A stretch of DNA of 64,000 nt from Larsenimonas salina (GCF_023736155.1 NZ_JAMLJJ010000005.1:186001-250000), one strand, 5' to 3'; positions 36,088-45,015 are shown, counted from the stretch's first letter. The notes: generated by a model not told the origin, from the sequence alone. Made by a program: numbers and translations.

Positions 36088-37260
36088 ATGAGCAAGCAAG
36101 AACACGACAACGACGATAACGCCGCTTCGACTCACAGCCAGACTGTGCCGCCTTCGTCCTCGGGCTCAGAAAGCGGTAAGAGCGCCAAGGCAGAGACGCC
36201 CGACAAGGCAAGTACGCGTTATAGCGCGGGCGGGGCCAATACGCCGCCCAAACACGGCGGCTCCGGGTCAGGCTCCGGCGGAAACAAGGGCAAGGGCAGC
36301 AAGGCGTTGGTCGTGGTGCTTGTCATTGTATTGCTCGTGATGCTGGTGGGGTTCGGCTTCGGCGCCAAGATGCTCATGGATCAAAAGGCGCGGCTGGCAT
36401 CGCTTGATCAACAAGTGGCCAGCACCGAGCCGCTTAAACAGACGCTGTCCCAGCAGCAGAGCACGATTGAATCGCTCAAGGCCTCGATCGAAGAAACCGG
36501 TCAGACTCAGCAAAAAGTGCTCAGTGAACTCTCTGCATCACAGCAGACCGATGCCCGCGAATGGATGTACGCCGAAGTCGAGTATCTTTTGCGTCTGGCC
36601 AATCAGCGCCTGCAGCTCGAGCGCGACGTCAGCGGGGCCTATACCCTGCTCAAGAGCGCCGACAACCGGCTCACTCAGGCCGATAACCCGGCCCTTACGC
36701 CGGTGCGTCGACAGATTCATTCCGAGCTGAGCGCGCTTGACAGTGTCCCAAGCGTGGACGAAACAGGGCTGTACCTGTCGCTTGCCTCCGAAGCTCAGCA
36801 GTTTGAACGGCTGCCGCTTGCGCAGGATACCCAGGCCCTGTCGGCCAAGGTGGATGACGGCTCGACCTACAGTGGCGGCTGGCGTGAACAGCTGGCGCGC
36901 CTCGGTCAGCAGCTGAAGGACCTGGTCACGGTGCGTCATCACGACGAAGCCCTTGAAGCCCTGATTACACCGGAACAGGAAGGGTATCTCCGCCAGAACG
37001 TTCGCCTGATGCTCGAGCAGGCGCAGCTTGCGTTGCTCAAGGGGCAGCCGGACATCTATGCCCAGAGCATCGAGCGGGCACAGACGCTGGTCAAACAGTA
37101 CTACCAGACCAGCGACGAGCGTGTCCGCACGGCGCTGTCTCGTCTTGATGAGCTGGCCAACGAAACGATTCATCCGGAGCTTCCCGACATCAGCGCGTCA
37201 CTGAGCACCCTGCGTGACATCATGCGCAAGCGCTATGAGCAGCAAGGAGCTTCCGAATGA
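36088..37260 (+). CDS. hemX: HemX-like inner-membrane protein
   Basis: A 390-residue protein of the HemX family, often annotated as uroporphyrinogen-III C-methyltransferase although it lacks the SAM-methyltransferase fold and its role is unproven. The first 70 residues are polar and low-complexity (Ser/Gly/Lys), a single membrane helix spans about 73-95, and the periplasmic part begins with a coiled coil (LDQQVASTEPLKQTLSQQQSTIESLKASIEE). The conserved EVEYLLRLANQRLQLERDV segment follows. The stop overlaps hemY as ATGA. Confidence 0.92.
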   Translation: MSKQEHDNDDNAASTHSQTVPPSSSGSESGKSAKAETPDKASTRYSAGGANTPPKHGGSGSGSGGNKGKGSKALVVVLVIVLLVMLVGFGFGAKMLMDQKARLASLDQQVASTEPLKQTLSQQQSTIESLKASIEETGQTQQKVLSELSASQQTDAREWMYAEVEYLLRLANQRLQLERDVSGAYTLLKSADNRLTQADNPALTPVRRQIHSELSALDSVPSVDETGLYLSLASEAQQFERLPLAQDTQALSAKVDDGSTYSGGWREQLARLGQQLKDLVTVRHHDEALEALITPEQEGYLRQNVRLMLEQAQLALLKGQPDIYAQSIERAQTLVKQYYQTSDERVRTALSRLDELANETIHPELPDISASLSTLRDIMRKRYEQQGASE

Positions 37261-38474
37261 GAAAACTGATTCTGTTCATCGTCATCGGTTTGGCGGTGGG
37301 TGCGCTGTTCGGTCAGCTTATGCTGTCCACACCGGGCTACTTCCTGATCCGAGTGGGGGATACCTCCATCCAGACCTCGTTCTGGCTCGGACTTATCGTG
37401 CTGTTCGTGCTGTTCTGGGTGCTTTATGCACTGGTGCGGATTCTTTCAAGCCTTCGTCGCCCGGTTGGACGGCTCAAGCGCTGGAATAACCGGACGCGTA
37501 ATCGTCAGGCCATGCACCGCACCGTTCAAGGTCTGGTCGCGCTGGCAGAAGGTCACTGGAAAAAGGCCGAGAAGTCGCTGGTACGCTCGGCCGATGATTC
37601 CTCGGCGCCGTTGATCAACTACCTCTCTGCGGCACTGGCTGCGCACTACCAGGGCCGCTACGACCAGTCAGAAACCCTGCTCAAGAAGGCGCACGGCAGC
37701 ACCGAGGGCGCGGATACTGCGGTATCGCTGATTCAGGCGCAGCTGATGCTTGATCGTGAGCAGCATGAGCAGGCGGTCGCCACGCTTACGCGGATCGAAA
37801 AGCAGTTGCCGGAACACCCGCAGGTGCTCAAGTTGCTTAAACAGGCCTACTTGAGCGTGGGCGACTGGGATGGTCTTCGTCGCCTGATGCCGCGTCTTGA
37901 ACGCCATAATCTGGTGTCCGACGAGGAGCGTAGAACACTTGAGCGCAGCGCCTATCTGGCCTCGATCAGAAACGCATCCGGCGATTACCGTCGTCTCGAT
38001 GAGGTGCGTCAGCTCTGGGCGGAAATGCCGGATTCACTGCGCAACGACCCGGAACTGGTGCTGATCTACGTCGAATCGCTTTACAAGGCCGGTGAAGAGA
38101 ACCAGGCCGAGCGCCTGCTCCGCCAGACCCTCAAGGAGCACTGGGATGCGGCGCTGGTCCTGCGCTATGGCCTTTTGAACGTCGATGTGGAGCGCCAGCA
38201 GATGTACGCCGAAAAGTGGGCCGAAGAGCGCCCGCAGGACCCGGACCTGATGTTGACGCTTGGCCGGCTGGCCCTTCGCAACCAGCAGTGGGAAAAGGCC
38301 CGCGAATACTTCGAGGCAAGCTATCGAAGCCGCCCCGACCGGATGGCCTGCGCGGAACTTGCCCGGCTCTATACGAGCCTTGGCGAGCGGGAAAAAGCGC
38401 AGAAGTACTATCGACAAAGCGTCGATATGCTGCATGAGACCCTGCCGGAGCTGCCGCAGCCGTCTCATTCCTGA
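37257..38474 (+). CDS. hemY: HemY-type TPR inner-membrane protein
   Basis: A 405-residue protein with two N-terminal membrane helices (about 3-23 and 41-63) and a TPR-like helical repeat domain facing the periplasm. Markers are RTVQGLVALAEGHWKKAEKSL, and AGEENQAERLLRQTL and LGRLALRNQQWEKAREYFEASYRSRPDRMACAELARLYTSLGEREKA near the C-terminus. HemY of this proteobacterial type is not the protoporphyrinogen oxidase of Bacillus; it is linked to late heme synthesis by operon context, function unclear. It ends the heme operon and a strong terminator follows. Confidence 0.93.
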   Translation: MRKLILFIVIGLAVGALFGQLMLSTPGYFLIRVGDTSIQTSFWLGLIVLFVLFWVLYALVRILSSLRRPVGRLKRWNNRTRNRQAMHRTVQGLVALAEGHWKKAEKSLVRSADDSSAPLINYLSAALAAHYQGRYDQSETLLKKAHGSTEGADTAVSLIQAQLMLDREQHEQAVATLTRIEKQLPEHPQVLKLLKQAYLSVGDWDGLRRLMPRLERHNLVSDEERRTLERSAYLASIRNASGDYRRLDEVRQLWAEMPDSLRNDPELVLIYVESLYKAGEENQAERLLRQTLKEHWDAALVLRYGLLNVDVERQQMYAEKWAEERPQDPDLMLTLGRLALRNQQWEKAREYFEASYRSRPDRMACAELARLYTSLGEREKAQKYYRQSVDMLHETLPELPQPSHS

Positions 38475-38497
38475 CGTCACGTAAATCTATCGTCTCC

Positions 38498-38525
38498 ACG
38501 CCCCGCCTTCGCGGGGCGTTTTTTT
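38498..38525 (+). terminator. terminator of the hem operon
   Basis: ACGCCCCGC and GCGGGGCGT with a four-base loop are followed by a run of T, 24 bp after the hemY stop. Confidence 0.92.
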
Positions 38526-38653
38526 GCGGGCACCGTGGGGATGCGGGCGTGGATGTGGATGTGGGCCGGATTTGGAGTGTCATACAGGCGTGTACAGGCA
38601 AAGCCTTCTATCTTAAGTCACGAACAAGGATGTCATTTGACCTAAGGAGCGTC

Positions 38654-40237
38654 ATGTACCGTCGTGCATTTTTTACAACCGTTGCCGTGTTATTCGTCGT
38701 CATCGCTGCGCTGGCGGTGCTGGTCTCGCCTTGGTGGCATCTGGCCTGGGTGGTCTGGCTTGCCCTGACAGCGCTTGGCATCAAGGATTTGAGTTCGAGC
38801 TACAACGTCCTGACCAACTACCCGATCGTTGGGCATCTCAGGTATTTGCTTGAATTCATCCGTCCGGAGCTTCGCCAGTATTTTTTCGAATCCGAATCCA
38901 GCGGCCGTCCGTTCAGCCGAGAGCAGCGTCAGCTGATCAACGCCCGTGCCGAGGGCGCATCGGATGCCATGCCGTTCGGTACGCTGCGCGATGTTGATGC
39001 CCCGGGCTATGACTATTCGGCGCACTCGCTGTCGCCGAAAGAGGTCGACCAGGCTCATGCGCGCATCCGGGTGGGCGGGCCGCAGTGTACGGCGCCCTAC
39101 GAGTCCTCGATTTTCAACATCTCCGGCATGAGTTTTGGGGCCCTTTCCGGTAACGCCATTCTTGCCATGAACAAGGGCGCCAAGAAAGGCGGATTCGCGC
39201 ACGACACCGGCGAGGGCGCGATCAGCCCTTACCATGAAAAGTACGGTGGCGACCTGATCTGGCAGTTGGGCACAGGCTACTTCGGCTGTCGCACCGAGGA
39301 CGGCCGCTTCGATTCGGAAGCCTTCAAGGAAAAGGCTCGCGGCGAGCAGGTCAAGATGATCGAGATCAAGCTTTCCCAGGGGGCCAAGCCCTCACACGGC
39401 GGGCTGCTTCCAGCGTCCAAGGTCAACGAGGAAATTGCCGAAACCCGCAAGATCGAGGTGGGGCAGGCGTGTGAGTCTCCCGCCGCGCACCCGGAGTTTT
39501 CGACGCCCAAGGGGCTTTTGGCGTTCGTTGCACGTCTTCGTGAGTTAAGCGGTGGTAAGCCGGTCGGCTTCAAGCTCTGCATCGGGAAGCGCAGCGAGTT
39601 TTTAAGCATCTGCAAGGCGATGGTCGAGACTGGCACCTATCCGGACTTCATTACGGTCGATGGCGCGGAAGGCGGCACCGGCGCGGCGCCAGCCGAATTT
39701 TCCGACAGTTTCGGCCTTTTCATCAACGAGGCACTGCCGTTTGTGGATCAAGCGCTGACCGGCTGTGGGCTGCGCGAGCATATTCGAGTGATTGCCAGCG
39801 GCAAGGTCGCGCTCGGCTATGACATGGTGGTCAAGCACGCGCTCGGAGCCGATATCTGCCACGCTGCACGCCCCTTCATGTTTGCGGTCGGCTGCATCCA
39901 GTCCCGGCGTTGCCACACCAATCAGTGCCCGACCGGCGTTGCCACGCAGGATCCACGCCGCTCTCAGGCGCTGGACGTCGAAGAGAAGTATCAGCGCGTG
40001 GCGACGTTTCATTCGGCCACCATTACCTCGTTTTTCAACATGGTCGGCGCCATGGGACTGGATTCACCCGCTCAACTGACGCCGCACATGATCCAGCACC
40101 GCTCGCGCTACGCGCCGGCCACCTCCTACGATCACATGATCGGGCCAACCCTTTCCGAGGGCGAGCTGATCCGTGGCGAGGCATTGGCCGACCCCTGGCA
40201 GGCGCATTGGCAAGCGGCTTCCGCCGAGCGCTTCTAG
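38654..40237 (+). CDS. membrane-anchored FMN-binding glutamate synthase-like protein
   Basis: A 527-residue protein. Two hydrophobic segments occupy the first ~50 residues; the rest is the FMN-binding (alpha/beta barrel) domain of glutamate synthase. Seen are NISGMSFGALSGNAILAMNKGAKKGGF, KLSQGAKPSHGGLLPASKV, DFITVDGAEGGTGAAP, and a three-cysteine iron-sulfur motif C-x5-C-x4-C in GCIQSRRCHTNQCPTGVAT as in GltB. It lacks the amidotransferase domain, so it cannot use glutamine on its own. Real substrates of this stand-alone class are not established. The ATG at 38654 has AAGGAG five bases upstream; an earlier ATG at 38630 is possible. Its stop is 20 bp from that of the convergent MATE gene. Confidence 0.88.
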   Translation: MYRRAFFTTVAVLFVVIAALAVLVSPWWHLAWVVWLALTALGIKDLSSSYNVLTNYPIVGHLRYLLEFIRPELRQYFFESESSGRPFSREQRQLINARAEGASDAMPFGTLRDVDAPGYDYSAHSLSPKEVDQAHARIRVGGPQCTAPYESSIFNISGMSFGALSGNAILAMNKGAKKGGFAHDTGEGAISPYHEKYGGDLIWQLGTGYFGCRTEDGRFDSEAFKEKARGEQVKMIEIKLSQGAKPSHGGLLPASKVNEEIAETRKIEVGQACESPAAHPEFSTPKGLLAFVARLRELSGGKPVGFKLCIGKRSEFLSICKAMVETGTYPDFITVDGAEGGTGAAPAEFSDSFGLFINEALPFVDQALTGCGLREHIRVIASGKVALGYDMVVKHALGADICHAARPFMFAVGCIQSRRCHTNQCPTGVATQDPRRSQALDVEEKYQRVATFHSATITSFFNMVGAMGLDSPAQLTPHMIQHRSRYAPATSYDHMIGPTLSEGELIRGEALADPWQAHWQAASAERF

Positions 40238-40257
40238 GGCCGCTTTGGGCGATGGCG

Positions 40258-41670
40258 TCATGCAGGCCGGTCGGAGGTGGCCTGTTTTGACGTCGGCGCC
40301 TCATGCGCAAGCGTAGCGGTGAGCCAGTGACCCTTGGCAAACCACAGCCAGGTGATCAGCGCGGTGGCCACATTGGTAATCGGAAAGGCCCACCAGATGC
40401 CTGCGCCCCCGAGCGGCGTGGCGCTTGAAAGCACGAACGCCAGTGGAAACTGGACACCCCATTGGGAAATCAGCGTCAGGGTCATGGGAATCAATGTTTT
40501 GCCCGCGGCCCTGAACGCCCCCGTCAGCACCATCTGAAACCCCATGAACCCGAAGGTCAGGGCGACGACACGAAGGAACTCGGCGCCGTGTTCGATTACT
40601 TCCGGGTCTTCCGGCACGAACACGGCCACAAGCTGCGGCGCGCTCAAGAAAATTACCACACCAATGATGCTTAGTGTGAGAAAGGCAATCACGCTACTCA
40701 GGCGCGCAATGTGGCGCGCGCGCTCCAAAAGCCCGGCGCCGATGTTCTGACCGACGACCGCAGCGGTCGACATCGAAAGCCCGAGGGCAGGGATGACGAT
40801 GAACCCGAGGATGTTCATGCCCACCCCGTAGGCGGCAGTGATGGCGGTGCCGAAGCCTGTGACCAGAACCACCATGAAATTCATGGCAAGCGCCCGCGCC
40901 GACAGCTCGATCGAGGCTGGCGTGCCGATTGAAAAGGCGCGGCGTATGACGGCGGTGTCCGGGCGCATATTGCGCCAGCTCAACCGGATGCCGAGCTTTC
41001 CCCGTGCCAGTAGCGCCACGGCGCATGCAAAGGCAAGCCCCTGTGTGACCAGCGTGGCAAGCGCGGCGCCGGCCACGCCAAGTGCCGGGAATGCGCCCCA
41101 GCCAAAGATGAACAGTGGGTCCAGTACCACGTTAAGCCCCACGGTGCCCGCGACGATGTACAGCGGCAGCCGCACTTCACCGGCCCCTCGTAAAAGCGCC
41201 TGACACATTGAAAACCCGAACGTGAAGACTGTGCCGGTCAGGGCGATGCGTAAAAACGCCAGGGCGTCCTGTCGTACGGCGTCGGTGATACCCAGGCCAT
41301 CAAGCAGCAGGGGCGCAAGGAGGTGACCAAGCGCTGCAAGAATCACGGAGGCAATCACGACCATCAGTAGTGTCTGGGCGGTCACGTGATCGGCCTCGCG
41401 TTGGCGATTGGCGCCGATGTACTGGGCGATCAGCGTCGAGCCTGCCACGCTGAAGCCGGAGCCGAGTGCGAATAGAAAGAAGATGACCGGTGTGCAGACA
41501 GACACCGCCGCCACCGCCTGACCGCCGAGCCGCCCGACCCAGAAGGCGTCGATCAGCTGATAGGCCGATTGCAGGATATTGGCGAAAACGATGGGAACGG
41601 CCAGCTTGAGCAGTGAGGCAAGAATAGGCCCTTCAAGCAAGGGGCTTCGTCGATCGGCCGGCAAGAACAA
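40258..41670 (-). CDS. MATE family efflux transporter
   Basis: A 470-residue inner-membrane protein with about twelve hydrophobic helices in two related halves, each starting with the MatE repeat (LLKLAVPIVFANILQSAYQLIDAFWVGRLGG and FSIGTPASIELSARALAMNFMVVLVTGFG). MATE proteins export drugs or metabolites by exchange with Na+ or H+; a Na+-coupled exporter would suit a halophile, but the ion is not readable here. No regulator is adjacent. It is divergent from the DUF2780 gene; the frame of that gene is open into the start of this one, but its real ATG is outside. Confidence 0.93.
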   Translation of the reverse strand: MFLPADRRSPLLEGPILASLLKLAVPIVFANILQSAYQLIDAFWVGRLGGQAVAAVSVCTPVIFFLFALGSGFSVAGSTLIAQYIGANRQREADHVTAQTLLMVVIASVILAALGHLLAPLLLDGLGITDAVRQDALAFLRIALTGTVFTFGFSMCQALLRGAGEVRLPLYIVAGTVGLNVVLDPLFIFGWGAFPALGVAGAALATLVTQGLAFACAVALLARGKLGIRLSWRNMRPDTAVIRRAFSIGTPASIELSARALAMNFMVVLVTGFGTAITAAYGVGMNILGFIVIPALGLSMSTAAVVGQNIGAGLLERARHIARLSSVIAFLTLSIIGVVIFLSAPQLVAVFVPEDPEVIEHGAEFLRVVALTFGFMGFQMVLTGAFRAAGKTLIPMTLTLISQWGVQFPLAFVLSSATPLGGAGIWWAFPITNVATALITWLWFAKGHWLTATLAHEAPTSKQATSDRPA

Positions 41671-41818
41671 CCTCGGATATCAAAATGGAGCAAGGCGCTA
41701 TGTTACCAGCCGATACGTGCGGCCGCTGGCCTTTGGGCAATTGTTTTCTATCCTAAAGGGAATGCTTGGCAGGCAATCGTGTCTTACGGTTGCACTTATC
41801 ATGAATCACGGAGGAACG

Positions 41819-42415
41819 ATGAAAAAATACCTGATGCCCGGTGTCGCGCTCTGCATTGGCATGGCAGCCGCACCCGCCATGGCGTTTGATCTGCAACAGG
41901 CGGCCAATGACGCAATGAACAGTGACAGCGGCAAACACGTCATCTCGACGCTTGGACAGGCCTCGCAAGAGCGTCAGGCGGCCTTTGCGGCCAATACCAC
42001 TGAAAGCAATCTGTCAAAGGCGGCGGATCTGACCAAAAAGCTCTCCAGTGAGCTTGGTGTCAGCCCGACGCAGGCCGTTGGCGGCGCGGCATCGATGCTT
42101 GCAATGGCCAAGTCGAGCCTCAGCAGCGATCAGTTCAACCAGCTTTCCAACCAGGCGCCGAGTGTCACCGGCCTGATGTCGAGCGCGCGCACCAGCTCGG
42201 CCATGAGCTCAGCGCTCGAAGCACTTTCAGGCAATGACTCGGGCGGCGCCTCTGGCACAAACATGCTGGGTTCGACCTTCCAGTCTCTTGGCATGGACGC
42301 ATCCATGATTCGTCAGTTCGCGCCTGTGATGTTGAGCTACTTCAAGTCCGAGGGCGTCTCCTCGATGCTGACCGGCGCGCTTTCGAGCGTATGGGGTTCG
42401 GCTTCGAACGGCTGA
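41819..42415 (+). CDS. exported DUF2780 protein
   Basis: A 198-residue protein with a clear signal peptide (MKKYLMPGVALCIGMAAAPAMA) and a mature part matching the DUF2780 type: LGVSPTQAVGGAASMLAMAKSSLSSDQFNQLSNQAPSV, then a Ser/Gly-rich linker and a C-terminal repeat-like segment (LGMDASMIRQFAPVMLSYF). Function unknown; probably periplasmic. GGAGG sits 5 bases before the ATG. Followed by 444 bp without a protein gene, which hold a candidate small RNA on the other strand. Confidence 0.88.
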   Translation: MKKYLMPGVALCIGMAAAPAMAFDLQQAANDAMNSDSGKHVISTLGQASQERQAAFAANTTESNLSKAADLTKKLSSELGVSPTQAVGGAASMLAMAKSSLSSDQFNQLSNQAPSVTGLMSSARTSSAMSSALEALSGNDSGGASGTNMLGSTFQSLGMDASMIRQFAPVMLSYFKSEGVSSMLTGALSSVWGSASNG

Positions 42416-42507
42416 TCGGTAACGGCACGGAACGACGGGCGGCTCTGTCGTTCCTGCCTCGAGTAGCGTCAGACATCCGCTGGGCGATACCGCAGAAAAC
42501 CAGGCAT

Positions 42508-42612
42508 AAAAAAACGCCACATGAACTGTGGCGCTGATAAGGACCGTGACTAGCTTGATGAGGAGGTGCCCTGACGGCGAGGCCGTTAGAGCGTGGGTTG
42601 AATCTCAACCCG
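42508..42612 (-). ncRNA. candidate trans-acting small RNA with own promoter and terminator
   Basis: No protein gene fits between 42416 and 42859. On the minus strand a transcript starting near 42612 would be about 105 nt. It would open with a perfect hairpin GGGTTGA-GAT-TCAACCC (42611-42595), then a second hairpin ACGGC-CTC-GCCGT (42586-42574). A 40-nt single-stranded part containing CACCTCCTCA (about 42567-42558) follows, and then a terminator stem CGCCACA-TGTGGCG (42533-42515) with seven T (42514-42508). The exposed C/U stretch is complementary to GGAGGU-type ribosome-binding sites, so base-pairing control of translation is an attractive guess. No expression data are available, and the plus strand shows no reading frame that would explain the structures. 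Confidence 0.6.
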
Positions 42613-42618
42613 GAATCC

Positions 42619-42661
42619 ACGATAAAGAAGTGCGGTTGATTATTCAAGTCATTTGATAATC
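42619..42661 (-). promoter_or_regulatory. promoter and overlapping dyad of the small RNA candidate
   Basis: Minus-strand TTGAAT (42642-42647) and TATCGT (42619-42624) are 17 bp apart, a moderate sigma-70 promoter that would start the RNA at about 42612. An inverted repeat GATTAT-N12-ATAATC (42638-42643 and 42656-42661) lies across and upstream of the -35, a possible regulator site. It does not clearly match a Fur box. Confidence 0.45.
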
Positions 42662-42859
42662 TTTTTCATATAAAAAATCGCTAACTTTCTTCTGCGACAT
42701 CCCACCCCTTTACGACCTTATTTATTAAGCGTTTCATTGTGAATACGCGACGTATCCTTGCGCGAAATACGGTGGCCGATCGTACCTGACGGTCATCGTG
42801 TGATTATTCGGCGCGGTGATCCGCTGCGCCTCATCCGGGATTATCAAGAAGGGATTGCG

Positions 42860-43879
42860 ATGAAGGTTACCGTGTTTAGTGCTCAACCCTATGATCGTCG
42901 GTTTTTCGACCTGTGCACCGACCACACCGGCACTGAATCGCTTGTGTCCTTTACCTATCAGTCGGCGGCGCTGACGCAGGAGACCGCCGCGCTTGCCGAC
43001 GACAGCGACGGTGTCTGTGTCTTCGTCAATGACGTACTCGATGCCGAGGTTCTTACGATTCTCGCCCGCCAGGGCGTGACGCTGATCGTTTTGCGCTGTG
43101 CCGGTTTCAACAACGTGGATCTCGAGAAGGCGCACGCGCTTGGAATGCATGTTGCCCGCGTACCGGCCTATTCCCCCGAAGCCGTGGCCGAGCATGCCGT
43201 GGCATTGATCCAGACGCTCAATCGGCGCATTCATCGGGCATTCAACCGAGTGCGCGAGGGCAATTTTCAGCTTGATGGTCTGCTTGGCATGACGCTTCAC
43301 GGCAAGACGGTCGGTATTGTCGGCACTGGAAAGATCGGATTGGCGCTTGCCCGCATCATGAAAGGCTTCGGCTGCCGGGTGCTTGGTCATGACCCGTACC
43401 CCGCCGAGGCCTTCAAGGACATCGGCACGCTGGTGCCGCTCGAGACCTTGCTGTCAGAATCGGATGTGGTTAGCCTTCACTGCCCCTTGCTTCCGGCCAC
43501 GCACCATTTGATCGATGCCGAGGCGCTGGCCTCGATGAAACCCGGTGCGATGCTGATCAATACCTCCCGCGGCGGGTTGATCGATACGCCTGCGGTCATC
43601 TCCGCGCTCAAGATGCGCCATCTTGGCGCGTTGGCTATCGATGTCTACGAGCAGGAAGGGGGGATCTTCTTCAATGATCACTCTGACGACATTATCGAAG
43701 ACGATATCTTTCAGCGGCTGATGACCTTTCCGAACGTACTGGTGACCGGGCATCAGGGCTTTTTTACTCAGGAAGCGCTCACGGAAATTGCTGAGGTCAC
43801 CTTCGGTAATATTCAGGCCTTCATGCACGGGCACACGAGTCCGAACGCTCTGGTCGATGCCGACGGAGTGCACGTATAG
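42860..43879 (+). CDS. ldhA: D-lactate dehydrogenase-like 2-hydroxyacid dehydrogenase
   Basis: A 339-residue NAD-dependent D-2-hydroxyacid dehydrogenase closest in look to fermentative D-lactate dehydrogenase (LdhA). Marks are FNNVDLEKA, PAYSPEAVAEHAVALIQTLNRRIHRA, the nucleotide fold VGIVGTGKIGLALARIMKGFGCRVLGHDP, and the catalytic Arg/Glu/His in NTSRGGLIDT, YEQEGGIFF and TGHQGFFTQEAL. It would reduce pyruvate to D-lactate. The ATG at 42860 matches the family start; the frame is open further upstream. A 180-base leader separates it from the small RNA promoter region. Confidence 0.88.
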   Translation: MKVTVFSAQPYDRRFFDLCTDHTGTESLVSFTYQSAALTQETAALADDSDGVCVFVNDVLDAEVLTILARQGVTLIVLRCAGFNNVDLEKAHALGMHVARVPAYSPEAVAEHAVALIQTLNRRIHRAFNRVREGNFQLDGLLGMTLHGKTVGIVGTGKIGLALARIMKGFGCRVLGHDPYPAEAFKDIGTLVPLETLLSESDVVSLHCPLLPATHHLIDAEALASMKPGAMLINTSRGGLIDTPAVISALKMRHLGALAIDVYEQEGGIFFNDHSDDIIEDDIFQRLMTFPNVLVTGHQGFFTQEALTEIAEVTFGNIQAFMHGHTSPNALVDADGVHV

Positions 43880-43899
43880 AACTGCTTTCGGGAGAGCCC

Positions 43900-44439
43900 A
43901 TGCCGGATAGACCGCCGCGCGAGGACATGCGCCGTTCGAAAACGCTCAACGCGTTGATTCTGGTGACGCTGGTCACGGTCATCGTGGCGCTTGGGTATCT
44001 GGGCAATTACTACCTGGGCGTGGGCAGCTCCCACCAGATTACCTGGTACCCCACCAATCCGTTTTGCAATGTGGCCGAGCGGCGCTGCACCGCATCGCTT
44101 GGTCAGCGCGGCGAAATCTCGCTGTCGCTTGATAAACGCGAGACCGTGCACGACGCCCTGATTCAGGCCTCGGTCAGCTCGCTTAAGCCGTCCCGAGTCG
44201 ATGTCCTGCTTGAGGCGCGTGATCGAGGGCGCGTCGTCGAAACCATGACGCTTGATAAAATCGCCCCCCACCGGTTTGTTGGCCGGCTGCCGCTTGACTG
44301 GTGCAACGTGCCCCACATGCGCTGGCGGCTGAAGGTGGTCGTTCACAGCGGCCAGCAGAACCTGGGCGGCTGGTTCGATTTCGACACCACCTGCAAGAAC
44401 GGCCAGGCGGTCTCCGCGCTCGAATCAAGCGCCCGGTAG
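43900..44439 (+). CDS. membrane-anchored hypothetical protein
   Basis: A 179-residue protein not recognised by name. Residues 17-40 (LNALILVTLVTVIVALGYLGNYYL) form one transmembrane segment; the rest is outside, with a Cys pair in PFCNVAERRCTASLG and two further cysteines (DWCNVP, TTCKNG), so two disulfides are likely. GGGAGAG precedes the ATG, and it follows ldhA by 20 bp, so co-transcription is likely. Resembles small uncharacterised periplasmic proteins of Halomonas/Pseudomonas; the fold looks beta-rich. Confidence 0.65.
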   Translation: MPDRPPREDMRRSKTLNALILVTLVTVIVALGYLGNYYLGVGSSHQITWYPTNPFCNVAERRCTASLGQRGEISLSLDKRETVHDALIQASVSSLKPSRVDVLLEARDRGRVVETMTLDKIAPHRFVGRLPLDWCNVPHMRWRLKVVVHSGQQNLGGWFDFDTTCKNGQAVSALESSAR

Positions 44440-44580
44440 TCCGGGGTCGCTACGCTCTGCGTTTTTTGTGAAGATAGGACGCACAGCAAGGCGCAGGCCG
44501 TTTCCTGGTTTGCCCACCCTCGATGCACCTTCATGTCACGGTGCATTTCACCTCACCGCCGACAAAATGACACCGACACC

Positions 44581-45009
44581 ATGAACGTACTGGTAGTGCA
44601 CGGCCCCAATCTGAATCTACTGGGGACTCGAGAGCCCGACATCTACGGGCATGAAACCCTTGATGACATCAACGCGGCGCTGAGTCGTCAGGCGGACGCC
44701 GCCAACATCACGCTCTCGTCATTTCAAAGTAACCATGAAGGCGCCCTGGTGGATGCAATCCAACAGGCGCGCACCGATGGCGTGGACGCCATCATCATCA
44801 ATCCGGCCGCCTACTCGCACACCTCCGTTGCCATCCTCGATGCGCTGAAGGCGTTTGATGGCAAGGTGATCGAGGTGCATCTCTCCAACATTCACACCCG
44901 AGAGCCATTTCGCCACCATTCCTATGTCTCAAGCCGCGCCGATGGCATCGTCATGGGCCTTGGGAGCCAGGGCTATCGGCTGGCGCTTTCAGCGTTGATA
45001 ACCGACTGA
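44581..45009 (+). CDS. aroQ: type II 3-dehydroquinate dehydratase
   Basis: AroQ dehydrates 3-dehydroquinate to 3-dehydroshikimate. The 142-residue protein has the type II flavodoxin-like fold: [19 protein letters not shown] (catalytic Arg and Tyr), [23 protein letters not shown] and [17 protein letters not shown] (catalytic His). It is not beside accBC, the usual place of the biosynthetic gene in this group, but next to the pca cluster and convergent with pcaR. The same reaction is needed to degrade quinate to protocatechuate, so a catabolic role is possible. Other quinate genes are absent here. Confidence 0.93.
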   Translation: MNVLVVHGPNLNLLGTREPDIYGHETLDDINAALSRQADAANITLSSFQSNHEGALVDAIQQARTDGVDAIIINPAAYSHTSVAILDALKAFDGKVIEVHLSNIHTREPFRHHSYVSSRADGIVMGLGSQGYRLALSALITD

Positions 45010-45015
45010 GGCCCC

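Noticed and set aside
42638-42661. GATTAT-N12-ATAATC as a Fur box
   Set aside because: Arms resemble part of the Fur consensus, but the spacing and centre do not fit; kept only as an unnamed dyad.
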